From the NCBI GenBank assembly GCA_012511975.1, contig JAAZEZ010000015.1, positions 1-38,478 of the forward strand: a stretch of DNA of 38,478 bases, given 5' to 3'. This DNA comes from Bacteroidales bacterium (GTDB taxonomy: Bacteria > Bacteroidota > Bacteroidia > Bacteroidales > UBA932). A program made the position numbers and the translations under genes. Below are positions 7,298-15,401 of this stretch, one piece after another. The notes beneath the pieces were generated by a model. The model did no database searches, was not told where the DNA came from, and saw only the letters and a list, made by a program, of their open reading frames with translations. Each line of letters starts with the position of its first letter. The first letter of the stretch is position 1.

Positions 7298-8797
7298 TTA
7301 ATTAAAATCATCACTCGGGCCCATTCCCGCATAATCCAGCGGCTCCGCACTGTTCATCTTTGAACCGTGATATTCGGTTCGGATCATCGGGTCACCCGGT
7401 AATACATCATCTATATCCACAAATCGTACCCTATCTGACTCAAACTTCATCGGAACGTCTCCAACTGCACCATTTCTATGTTTTAAAATGATAATTTCAG
7501 TACCACCGGTAATTATATCATCAGAAGGAAGTCCCACTTTTTCCGGACGATGGATAAACATTACAATGTCCGCATCCTGCTCGATGGCTCCGGACTCACG
7601 AAGGTCACTCAACTGAGGACGTTTGTTGCCACCGCGTGTCTCCACTGAACGGTTGAGCTGCGAAAGAGCTATGATGGGCACATTGAGTTCCTTTGCAATG
7701 GCCTTAAGAGAACGGGAGATAGCCGATACCTCCTGCTCGCGCATACCGCGAAGGTCGGGAGGTCCCGTCATCAACTGCAGATAGTCTATTATAATGATTT
7801 TCACTTTGTTATTATTGACAAGGCGGCGGGCCTTGGAGCGAAACTCATAAATGGAAAGTGAAGGCGTGTCGTCAATCCACAAGGGAGACTTGGAGAGTCT
7901 GGCCACTCCTTCGTTGAGTTGTATCCACTCGGCATTGGTCATTTTTTTTGCTCCGCGGATCTTTTCGGCTTCAAGACCTGTCTCTCCAATCATCACTCGC
8001 TTAACCAGTTGTGTGGCAGGCATCTCAAGAGAGAAGAAGGCCACGGGGATATTATGGTCGATGGCCATATTGCGCGCCATGGTCAGCACAAACGCAGTCT
8101 TGCCCACGGAAGGGCGCGCCGCTATAATGATCAGGTCTGAGTTTTGCCATCCGAAAGTAATCTTGTCAATTCCTGTAAAACCGGAAGGAATTCCACTGAG
8201 TCCATCCTCTCTTTGCTGGCTGGTCTCGATCTCAGTGATAGCCTGTTGAATAATATCCTTTATCGGAGAGGTTTCGCGGCGCATATTGCGTTCCGCAAGC
8301 TCAAATACCTCTTTTTCTGCAGTATCCACCAAGTCATCGACCGTCATTGAATCGTCAAAAGCACTCTTTTGGATCTTATATGAAATAGAGATGAGCTCTC
8401 TCTGGATATATTTCTGGAGGAGAATTTTAGTGTGATAATCGATATGAGCGGCAGCTCCGATTTTGAGAGTAAGCTGGCTCAAATAGGCCGTACCTCCAAT
8501 ATCATCGAGATCTCCTCTTTTGCGCAACTCGTCAGATACTGTGAGGATATCCACGGGGTCATTACGCTTCGAGAGGGTGGCTATTGCATCGTATATCTTG
8601 CGGTGAGCATCTTTATAGAAGCATTCGGCCGAGAGTTGATCAAGGACATCGACCACTACATCCGGCTCCAATAAGATTGCGCCAAGGACGGCCTCCTCAA
8701 TATCAATTGCCTGTGGGGGAACCCGACCTCCCAGCTCTTCGCCGAGAAGTGCCAAATCTACCTTTTTGTCCTTTTTCTTGTAATCGGTCTTCGCCAT
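7298..8797 (-). CDS. dnaB: Replicative DNA helicase DnaB
   Basis: The ring-shaped 5'-3' helicase of the replisome, 499 residues from the chosen ATG. The N-terminal primase-interacting domain (PQAIDIEEAVLGAILLEP onward) is followed by a linker and a RecA-type ATPase. The ATPase shows Walker A ARPSVGKTAF near residue 229, Walker B IIIIDYLQLM, the DNA-binding region SQLNRSVETRGGNKRPQLSDLRESG, and the basic finger KHRNG. No intein is present. The frame extends 13 codons upstream to 8836, but I prefer MAKTDYKKK at 8797. That start follows the stop of the zinc-ribbon frame by seven bases, whereas the longer start would overlap its conserved 3' end. Its position between a zinc-ribbon gene and a DUF3108 gene suggests operon membership. 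Confidence 0.96.
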   Translation of the reverse strand: MAKTDYKKKDKKVDLALLGEELGGRVPPQAIDIEEAVLGAILLEPDVVVDVLDQLSAECFYKDAHRKIYDAIATLSKRNDPVDILTVSDELRKRGDLDDIGGTAYLSQLTLKIGAAAHIDYHTKILLQKYIQRELISISYKIQKSAFDDSMTVDDLVDTAEKEVFELAERNMRRETSPIKDIIQQAITEIETSQQREDGLSGIPSGFTGIDKITFGWQNSDLIIIAARPSVGKTAFVLTMARNMAIDHNIPVAFFSLEMPATQLVKRVMIGETGLEAEKIRGAKKMTNAEWIQLNEGVARLSKSPLWIDDTPSLSIYEFRSKARRLVNNNKVKIIIIDYLQLMTGPPDLRGMREQEVSAISRSLKAIAKELNVPIIALSQLNRSVETRGGNKRPQLSDLRESGAIEQDADIVMFIHRPEKVGLPSDDIITGGTEIIILKHRNGAVGDVPMKFESDRVRFVDIDDVLPGDPMIRTEYHGSKMNSAEPLDYAGMGPSDDFN

Positions 8798-8804
8798 ATC
8801 TGAC

Positions 8805-9626
8805 TTATTCTTCCTGTTGATCAGGAGATTTAACAAGTATGCGACCGCAGTGCTCGCAGATAATCATTTTTTTGCTCTCAATGACATCAAGGATCCTTTG
8901 GGGAGGAATATTATTAAAGCAACCTCCGCAAGCGCCTCTCTCAACTGTTACCACAGCAAGTCTATTTTTTGCTCATTTCCGTACACTTTCGAAAGCATTT
9001 ATAGCTCTCTCATCCAAAGTAGCAATAAGGGAAGCACGCTTTTTGAGGAGTTCTTCCTCCTCTTTGGCTGTCTCCTCGGTGATGGATTTAAGCTCCTTTT
9101 CCTTATCTGCCAGATCTATCTGTCTTCCCGAAAGAGCTGTTTTGGACTCTTCAAGAGAGAGTTTTTTCTCGGCAATGATGGCATTACCCTCCTTGATGTT
9201 TTTCTCAGAAACACTTATTTCAAGTTCCTGATACTCAATTTCCTTTGACAGAGATTCGAACTCGCGGTTGTTCTTTACATCATTACGCTGTTCTTCATAT
9301 TTAGCTATAGCCTTCTTAGACTCCTCTATCTGATGCTTGTATTCAGTGTTGTATTTTTCAATCTCCTTAATTTCAGCCAATGTATTTGATATACGGGTCT
9401 TCAGACCCTCTATTTCGTCTTCAAGGTCCTCTACTTCAAGCGGAAGTTCACCTCTGAGCAGATATATCTTGTCAATATTGGTATCAATATTTTGGATTTG
9501 ATACAAAATTTGAAGCTTCTGCTCCATCTCCTTCGCATCTGTTTCGCCTGAATGATGTGAAAGCGAAACAAAGGTTTCCCGCTGGTCTATAGGAGTAACC
9601 ACTTTTGTTGCCTTTTTTGTCGCCAT
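8805..9626 (-). pseudogene. C4-type zinc-ribbon coiled-coil protein, broken by an in-frame TGA
   Basis: The family has a long coiled coil followed by a C-terminal zinc ribbon, and is common next to nif3 in Bacteroidales. Codons 1-217 encode the coiled coil (from about residue 33, ending FESVRK). Codon 218 (8973-8975) is TGA. The same frame then continues for 55 codons and encodes the conserved tail: NRLAVVTVERGACGGCFNNI, PPQRILDV, then IICEHCGRILV and a TAA at 8805-8807. All four zinc cysteines (CGGC and CEHC) therefore lie beyond the stop. No base needs to be added or removed, so this is a single nonsense change rather than a frameshift. Without readthrough, a 217-residue protein lacking the ribbon would be made. 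A sequencing error is also possible. Confidence 0.85.
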
Positions 9627-9630
9627 ATAC

Positions 9631-10395
9631 TTAGAAATAAAATATTGGATTGTTATTATTATTCAAGAAAGTGTGGATTGCAAAGGTAGGAATTTTTTTG
9701 CTAAGAATTTCATACAACTTATCCACAATATCTCTCTCGCTCTCATAATGTCCGATATCCATCACCATAAAGCCTTCAGAACAGAAATAATGGTGATAAG
9801 AGAGATCTCCGGTGATAAAAAGCTGAACCTCTGCTTCCATGGCCTGAGGTATAAATGAAGAACCACTGCCCGCGCAGACAGCAACCCTCGAAACAGGCTC
9901 TTCAATAAGCCTTGAACTGCGCAAACGCTCTACACCAAAAGCTTTCTTGACAAATGTAGAGAGTTCTTGCGGCTCTACCGGTGAGGGTAGAGTACCGACA
10001 AGTGCCAACGAAGTCTCGTCGAGAGGCTCAATATTCTGCAGCCCAAGTCGTAGCGCCATTAAAGCGGTCACTCCACCCTCGGCCTTGTCAGCATTTGTGT
10101 GTGCTGAGTAGATGACGACACCGTTCGTAATTGCAAGAGTGATACATTTGCCGATAAAAGTGTCGGGGTTGATCTTTTTGACACCAGCAAAAATCAGCGG
10201 ATGATGAGTAATAACCATATTAGCGCCGACGGCCACCGCAGCTTCTATCAGCTCAGGAGTGCAATCAAATCCGATCATAACGCCCTTTATCTCCTGCTCC
10301 GGAGATCCTATGCAGAAACCGGAATTGTCCCAAGGCTCCTGCGTACCGAGGGGGGCGAATTCCTCGATAATTAGTGCTATATCTTTTGCTTTCAT
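9631..10395 (-). CDS. Nif3-like dinuclear metal-centre protein
   Basis: A 254-residue member of the Nif3/YbgI/DUF34 family. Metal-ligand motifs are present: ITHHPLIF (two His), SAHTNADKAEGGVTALMALRLGL (His and Asp), and the C-terminal DIGHYESERD (His and Glu). TGDLSYHHYF is also seen. Length equals the short bacterial form, without the inserted domain that makes many homologues about 370 residues. A role as a GTP cyclohydrolase I type 2 homologue has been proposed for the family, but the true substrate is uncertain. I chose the Met at 10395 (MKAKDIALII); the frame opens four codons earlier at 10407. It follows the MerR gene and precedes the zinc-ribbon gene by four bases, a common Bacteroidales pairing. 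Confidence 0.88.
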   Translation of the reverse strand: MKAKDIALIIEEFAPLGTQEPWDNSGFCIGSPEQEIKGVMIGFDCTPELIEAAVAVGANMVITHHPLIFAGVKKINPDTFIGKCITLAITNGVVIYSAHTNADKAEGGVTALMALRLGLQNIEPLDETSLALVGTLPSPVEPQELSTFVKKAFGVERLRSSRLIEEPVSRVAVCAGSGSSFIPQAMEAEVQLFITGDLSYHHYFCSEGFMVMDIGHYESERDIVDKLYEILSKKIPTFAIHTFLNNNNNPIFYF

Positions 10396-10410
10396 ATCAA
10401 ACATCAAGAA

Positions 10411-10731
10411 CTAAAGTGACTCCTGGACCTCCACAAGTGTAGCGCGGATATTCCTGAGTCTTTCTATAGCTTCACTCCGGCGGTCAACCTCATCCAATCC
10501 AAGACGCAGCCGTTTGCGAGCACCCTCAAGGGTCATGCCCTGGTCTTTCACAAGCCGGGAAATATTCTTGAGTGCAATAATGTCAGCTTCGCGGTATAGA
10601 CGGTTCCCTTTATTGTTGCGGTCCGGACGCACATATTCGGGGAAAGTATCCGACCAGAAACGAATCAGTGAGACATTGACGTCAAACATTTTCGCCACCT
10701 GGCCTATAGTATAGTAATATTGTCCTTTCAT
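10411..10731 (-). CDS. MerR-family transcriptional regulator
   Basis: A 106-residue DNA-binding protein. The N-terminal winged helix-turn-helix reads YYTIGQVAKMFDVNVSLIRFW, followed by the wing region (RPDRNNKGNRLYREADI) typical of MerR proteins, then helices IALKNISRLVKDQGMTLEGARKRL and a dimerisation helix to the C-terminus. No metal-binding cysteines or ligand domain are present, so the signal, if any, is unknown. It is a short form that is common beside M23 peptidase genes in Bacteroidales. It lies six bases after the second M23 gene. Target genes cannot be inferred from this sequence. Confidence 0.85.
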   Translation of the reverse strand: MKGQYYYTIGQVAKMFDVNVSLIRFWSDTFPEYVRPDRNNKGNRLYREADIIALKNISRLVKDQGMTLEGARKRLRLGLDEVDRRSEAIERLRNIRATLVEVQESL

Positions 10732-10737
10732 CTCTTT

Positions 10738-11697
10738 TTAGTCCATAGATTGTCCGGTGCTAAGCGCAATCATCATCATTTCCTGGTAAGCAGATGGATT
10801 AATATCAGCAAAAAAGTAATTTATAGGATCAACGTAATTATCGTTGACTATCACTTCATAGTGAAGATGGGGCGCAAATGATGTGCCGCTGTTACCAACT
10901 CTGCCGATAACCTCAGACTGTTGCACTTTCTGCCCCTTTTTGACCATAATCTCCTGTAGGTGTGAATAAGTTGTGACTATGCCACCGGAATGGGTTATCT
11001 CAATACGCCTACCCCACGCAGTTGTTTGCCTGGAGACCAATGTGACAGTACCGGAGGCAGCAGCAAGCACTTCAGTGCCCACCGGAGAGAGTATGTCGAA
11101 ACCGGTGTGCTCGCGAAGCGTCTTGTAAAAGGGGCTGAACTTGTTGCCCACCGATGCTCCGGTTCTGGCAATGGAGAAATCCCTTACGGGAATTATTGAG
11201 GGAATTGTCTTCCAGTCAAGGTCTTCTGTTGATAGGCGATGATTGATGATTTCAATGGAATTGTTGATTCTGCCGGAGATCGACTCAAGACGGGATCCAC
11301 GGATATTAACATTCCAGATAAGATCATTTTCATCTTCTTCGTAGATTGTGCCAAGATCTAGGCGACCCGTATCACGGCCTGTCATATATGTCGGAGGAGC
11401 TGAATGAAATATATCGTTGTATATCTGCCTGTCTCTTGCTTCAAGGCCCTCAATAACACTCTCAACAATCTCTATCTGCTCCTTCATCCTAACGTATTCA
11501 CGTTCCATATAATCCCTTTCGGCAATGAGTTGCTTTTCGCGGTCGGTACTGAAGAAGATAGAAAAGATTGCATAATAGATTACTGCGACAAGTAAACTGA
11601 AAAAGACATACTTGCCTACAACAAGAAGAGCCCTCCAGATGGAGAACTTCTTTTTGTCAAATCTGAGTTCTTTTTTGTTGTAGAAAAATTTGGCCAT
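10738..11697 (-). CDS. M23-family metallopeptidase (second copy)
   Basis: A 319-residue membrane-anchored peptidase of the LytM/M23 type, which usually cuts peptide cross-links in peptidoglycan. Residues about 29-50 form a membrane helix, 53-95 a coiled coil, and about 195-300 the catalytic domain. Zinc-site residues are present in EHTGFD (His and Asp) and in HLHYEV (HxH), with YSHL also conserved. It is paralogous to the adjacent gene at 11701-12669: same anchor, coiled-coil and peptidase order and a similar C-terminal extension ending near PINYFFADI. It starts three bases after that gene. All catalytic residues are present, so it is probably an active hydrolase. Confidence 0.87.
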   Translation of the reverse strand: MAKFFYNKKELRFDKKKFSIWRALLVVGKYVFFSLLVAVIYYAIFSIFFSTDREKQLIAERDYMEREYVRMKEQIEIVESVIEGLEARDRQIYNDIFHSAPPTYMTGRDTGRLDLGTIYEEDENDLIWNVNIRGSRLESISGRINNSIEIINHRLSTEDLDWKTIPSIIPVRDFSIARTGASVGNKFSPFYKTLREHTGFDILSPVGTEVLAAASGTVTLVSRQTTAWGRRIEITHSGGIVTTYSHLQEIMVKKGQKVQQSEVIGRVGNSGTSFAPHLHYEVIVNDNYVDPINYFFADINPSAYQEMMMIALSTGQSMD

Positions 11698-11700
11698 ATC

Positions 11701-12669
11701 TTACTTGCGGTCTTTACCCGCAAGAATCATGCTCTGATATTCTTCAGGAGAGATTTCGTGGTCAAAATAGTTGCAAGGATTGACAGCCTTGTCTTTATAG
11801 ATCACCTCATAATGGAGATGTACACCCTTGGAGCGGCCTGTAGTACCCATCTTACCAACCTGTTCGCCACGACTGACTCTCTGGCCCGGCTTTACAGTGG
11901 CCTGATGTAAATGCGCATAGCGTGTCTTATATCCGAACCCATGATCCACAATTACCTGGTTGCCATAACCAAAGAAATTGTAGCATACCTCAACTACAAT
12001 ACCATCACCGGTAGCATAAATAGGTTCGCCTGTCTTTCCGGAAATATCCACACCCTTATGCATCCTGATGCTCTTGTTGAAGGGATCGGAACGATATCCG
12101 AACTTGCTGCCCAGTCTGTTGCGCGGATGTGTGGATACAGGAAAAATCGAAGGCACACAGGAGGCCATGTCTCCGGCTCTTTTAGCCAAAAGAGAAACCT
12201 CATCAAAAGAACGTGACTGTACTGCCGCCTTCTTTGAGAGTATATCAAGTCTCATCGCAGATGAGATGAGGAAATCTGAGTTTTCAAAATGTTTCAGATG
12301 CGAATATCTCTCTACACCACCGAATCCCGCATCGCGCACTTCTGAAGATATCTCCTCCATTCCGAAAATAGGACGATAGACTATGTTGTCCCTCATCTCT
12401 ATTTCCATCAATTTACGATGCTCTTCATCGAGCTTCTGGTTAAGACCTTTGATTTGTGAGAGCAATTCCTGGTTGCGGCTCTCGAGTATCATAGTTTTGG
12501 GTGTCTTCAGCAAAAGAACTTCTGAATAAAGCCAGAAATAAGCGAAGAAGCAGAGAAAACCGAGCCCTAACACTATGCAACATCTTAACAGTCTGCTCTT
12601 TAAGGTCGGCTTTACCACTTCATAGGAAAGGGTTTCCTCGTTAAAAATGTATTGTTTTTTACCTAACAT
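11701..12669 (-). CDS. M23-family metallopeptidase (first copy)
   Basis: A 322-residue inner-membrane-anchored peptidoglycan peptidase. It has a membrane helix at about residues 30-50, a coiled coil (about 58-90, including NQELLSQIKGLNQKLDEEHR), and a C-terminal LytM domain with GSKFGYRSDPF, MHKGVDISG (His and Asp ligands), TRYAHL and HLHYEV (HxH). The start at 12669 (MLGKKQYIFNEETLSYE) was preferred to the longer frame from 12699, because the latter would begin next to the promoter box at 12697-12704 and adds an untypical N-terminus. It is the first gene of the long minus-strand unit and diverges from alaS, an arrangement common in Bacteroidales. Confidence 0.87.
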   Translation of the reverse strand: MLGKKQYIFNEETLSYEVVKPTLKSRLLRCCIVLGLGFLCFFAYFWLYSEVLLLKTPKTMILESRNQELLSQIKGLNQKLDEEHRKLMEIEMRDNIVYRPIFGMEEISSEVRDAGFGGVERYSHLKHFENSDFLISSAMRLDILSKKAAVQSRSFDEVSLLAKRAGDMASCVPSIFPVSTHPRNRLGSKFGYRSDPFNKSIRMHKGVDISGKTGEPIYATGDGIVVEVCYNFFGYGNQVIVDHGFGYKTRYAHLHQATVKPGQRVSRGEQVGKMGTTGRSKGVHLHYEVIYKDKAVNPCNYFDHEISPEEYQSMILAGKDRK

Positions 12670-12696
12670 TATTAAATAACACCATTTATAACCTTG

Positions 12697-12704
12697 CAAA
12701 ATTA
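12697..12704 (-). promoter_or_regulatory. -7 promoter box for the M23-to-rnf unit
   Basis: The minus strand reads TAATTTTG, a perfect match to TAnnTTTG, 27 bases upstream of the chosen start of the first M23 gene. It is the only good box upstream of the fifteen-gene minus-strand cluster. A clear -33 TTTG element is not evident. Confidence 0.55.
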
Positions 12705-12724
12705 CAAAATTTGGATAAAAAAAC

Positions 12725-12732
12725 TAATTTTG
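12725..12732 (+). promoter_or_regulatory. -7 promoter box for alaS
   Basis: TAATTTTG on the plus strand matches the Bacteroidota -7 consensus. It lies 47 bases before the alaS ATG and 20 bases from the oppositely oriented box at 12697-12704, so the two divergent units share a compact promoter region. Confidence 0.5.
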
Positions 12733-12779
12733 TGACAGAAAAACTCACTTTATTAACAAGTTATTAACAATTTAACTAT

Positions 12780-15401
12780 ATGACATCTAACGAAACACGT
12801 CGTACATTCCTTGATTTTTTTGCCTCTAAAGGCCATACTATTGTGCCCTCGGCACCAATGGTGGTCAAAAATGACCCTACACTTATGTTTACCAATGCGG
12901 GCATGAATCAGTTCAAAGACTGGTTTCTAGGTAATACCCCCATAAAACATTCCAGAGTGGCTAATACGCAGAAATGTCTCAGGGTTAGCGGCAAGCACAA
13001 TGACCTCGAGGAGGTCGGGCACGACACCTATCACCATACGATGTTTGAGATGCTCGGCAACTGGAGTTTCGGTGACTATTTCAAAAAAGATGCCATCAAC
13101 TGGGCCTGGGAACTGCTTACTGAAGTTTACAAAATTGACAAGGAGCGTCTATATGCCACAGTATTTGAAGGTTACGAGCCGGAAGGCCTCAAAATGGACA
13201 ACGAAGCACGTGATTTATGGCTCAAACATCTTCCTGAAGAGAGGATTATTTTAGGTAACAAAAAGGATAATTTCTGGGAAATGGGCGACACGGGTCCTTG
13301 CGGCCCTTGCAGTGAAATCCATATCGATCTTCGCAGCGATGAAGAGAGGGCACTTGTTCCGGGCAGTGAAATGGTTAACAAAGACCACCATCTCGTAATC
13401 GAAATCTGGAACCTTGTCTTCATCCAGTACAACCGTAAGGCAAATGGCTCCCTTGAACCGCTCGCAGCCAAACATGTTGACACAGGAATGGGACTTGAGC
13501 GTCTCTGTATGGTATTACAAAACAAACAAAGCAACTACGACACAGACGTATTTACATCTATGATTGAAGCCATATCCAGGGTCAGCGGGATTAAATATGA
13601 CAGCAACAGCGAAGTGGGAGTGGCAATGAGGGTGATTGCAGACCATATCAGAGCTATCTGTTTCTCGATTACTGATGGGCAGTTACCCTCGAATGTCAAG
13701 GCGGGCTATGTCATAAGACGTATTCTCCGCCGTGCCGTCAGATACGGCTATACATTCCTCGGTATGAACGAACCATTCCTCTGCAAACTCGTACCTCAAC
13801 TCGTAAGTGATATGGGCGAGGCATTTCCTGAACTCGAAAGGCAACAGAATCTTATAGTAAATGTCATTCGGGAGGAAGAAGATGCCTTTCTTCGCACTCT
13901 GGACAAAGGCATACGTCTTATGGATTCCATCCTGGAAAAATCGGCGGATAGCAAACGAATTTCAGGCATTGACGCATTTACACTCTGCGATACGTTCGGG
14001 TTTCCTATAGACTTGAGCGAACTCATCGCCAGAGAAAAGGGTTACACAATAGATATGGAGGGTTTTGAAATTGAACTGGGCAAGCAGAAAGAGCGCGCAA
14101 GATGTGCAACTGCCATCGAAGAGGGCGACTGGTACGAAGTTGCACCTTTTACCTCAACCGAATTTGTGGGCTACGACACCCTCGAGTCCGAAATACACGT
14201 GATGAAATACCGCACAGTCAAAGCCAAAAACAAAGAAATGTTCCAGTTAGTATTTGACAAAACCCCCTTCTATGCAGAAAGTGGCGGACAGGCGGGCGAC
14301 AGCGGCACTATTGAATCAAAGAGCGGAGAACGCATCGCCATCCTGACCACCATAAAGGAAAACAATCTACCTATACATATTGCAGAGAGAATTCCCCTCA
14401 ACCTTGAGGAGACATTTATCGCAATAGTTGATGAAGAGCGCAGGATCGAGGTAACAAACAATCACACCGCCACTCACCTCCTGCATCATGCTCTGCGCAG
14501 CGTACTTGGTGAACATATCGAACAAAAGGGCTCTTCGGTCGGCACCACTTCGTTCCGTTTTGATTTTTCACACTACGAAAAGGTTTCCCATGAGGATCTC
14601 AGAAAGGTGGAAAAACTTGTCAACCATCTCATCCGCAAAAATATACCCAAAGAAGAGTTTAGGAACATAGCCATCGAAAAGGCAAACGAAATGGGCGCTA
14701 TCGCACTCTTTGGAGAAAAATATGGAGATGATGTTCGTGTTATTAAGTTCGGTGACTCTACTGAACTCTGCGGTGGAACCCATGCCCCTGCCACCGGCTC
14801 TCTTGGTTATTTCAGAATACTCAATGAAACAGCTATCGCTGCGGGGGTAAGGAGAATCGAGGCTACCACCGGCCGTCATGCCGAAGCCGCAGTTTATGCG
14901 AATGATGATCATCTCCTCGCACTGAGCACACTCTTCAATAACACTCCCAATCTGCTCAATTGCGTCAACAAACTCATATGTGACAATGAGACCTTTAAAA
15001 AGGCACTGGAAGAGGTGGAGAAGGAGCGCGCAATTGCACTCAAACAGAATCTCATCGAAAAGAGCAGGGTAGTCAAGGGCATTCGTCTGATAACACTCAG
15101 ACAAGGCAACTACAATCAAAATACTGTCAGAGAGGTAGCATTTATGCTCTATAAGGAACTTACTTCTGCTGTCTTCATTTCGGCACTGCCATCAAGTGAC
15201 GGTAAGGCCAATCTGACCCTTATGTATACTGATGATCTTGTTCAGCAAGGAGCCAACGCTTCAGCCGATATCAAGATAGCTGCAAAGCTGATCCAGGGTG
15301 GTGGAGGGGGACAAAATTTCCTTGCAACTGCCGGTGGCAAGAATGTTGAGGGGCTTGATGAAGCGGCCGACAAATTACAAGAGATCGCACTCAGCAGATA
15401 A
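12780..15401 (+). CDS. alaS: Alanyl-tRNA synthetase
   Basis: The cytoplasmic enzyme that charges tRNA-Ala; 873 residues, normal length. The class II catalytic core begins with RTFLDFFASKGHTIVPSAP and contains TNAGMNQFKDWFLG, HHTMFEMLGNWSFGDYFKKD and MGDTGPCGPCSEIH. The editing domain has HTATHLLHHAL (HxxxH) and CGGTHAPATGSLGYF, which together form the zinc/editing site. The C-terminal C-Ala region ends with GGGGGQNFLATAGGKNVEGL, the typical glycine-rich segment. The stop overlaps the next start (TAATG). The long antisense frame at 14568-15119 is a shadow of this gene. Confidence 0.98.
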   Translation: MTSNETRRTFLDFFASKGHTIVPSAPMVVKNDPTLMFTNAGMNQFKDWFLGNTPIKHSRVANTQKCLRVSGKHNDLEEVGHDTYHHTMFEMLGNWSFGDYFKKDAINWAWELLTEVYKIDKERLYATVFEGYEPEGLKMDNEARDLWLKHLPEERIILGNKKDNFWEMGDTGPCGPCSEIHIDLRSDEERALVPGSEMVNKDHHLVIEIWNLVFIQYNRKANGSLEPLAAKHVDTGMGLERLCMVLQNKQSNYDTDVFTSMIEAISRVSGIKYDSNSEVGVAMRVIADHIRAICFSITDGQLPSNVKAGYVIRRILRRAVRYGYTFLGMNEPFLCKLVPQLVSDMGEAFPELERQQNLIVNVIREEEDAFLRTLDKGIRLMDSILEKSADSKRISGIDAFTLCDTFGFPIDLSELIAREKGYTIDMEGFEIELGKQKERARCATAIEEGDWYEVAPFTSTEFVGYDTLESEIHVMKYRTVKAKNKEMFQLVFDKTPFYAESGGQAGDSGTIESKSGERIAILTTIKENNLPIHIAERIPLNLEETFIAIVDEERRIEVTNNHTATHLLHHALRSVLGEHIEQKGSSVGTTSFRFDFSHYEKVSHEDLRKVEKLVNHLIRKNIPKEEFRNIAIEKANEMGAIALFGEKYGDDVRVIKFGDSTELCGGTHAPATGSLGYFRILNETAIAAGVRRIEATTGRHAEAAVYANDDHLLALSTLFNNTPNLLNCVNKLICDNETFKKALEEVEKERAIALKQNLIEKSRVVKGIRLITLRQGNYNQNTVREVAFMLYKELTSAVFISALPSSDGKANLTLMYTDDLVQQGANASADIKIAAKLIQGGGGGQNFLATAGGKNVEGLDEAADKLQEIALSR

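Noticed and set aside
8973-8975. Recoding of TGA as a sense codon (alternative genetic code)
   Set aside because: TGA is used as a normal stop at several genes, including rseC (overlapping rnfB), rnfA, the SGNH hydrolase and the methyltransferase.
8805-8975. Frameshift as the cause of the broken zinc-ribbon gene
   Set aside because: The coiled-coil part and the zinc-ribbon tail are in the same frame; only one in-frame TGA separates them.
14568-15119. Long antisense frame opposite alaS
   Set aside because: It is a shadow of a highly conserved coding region and has no recognisable protein features.
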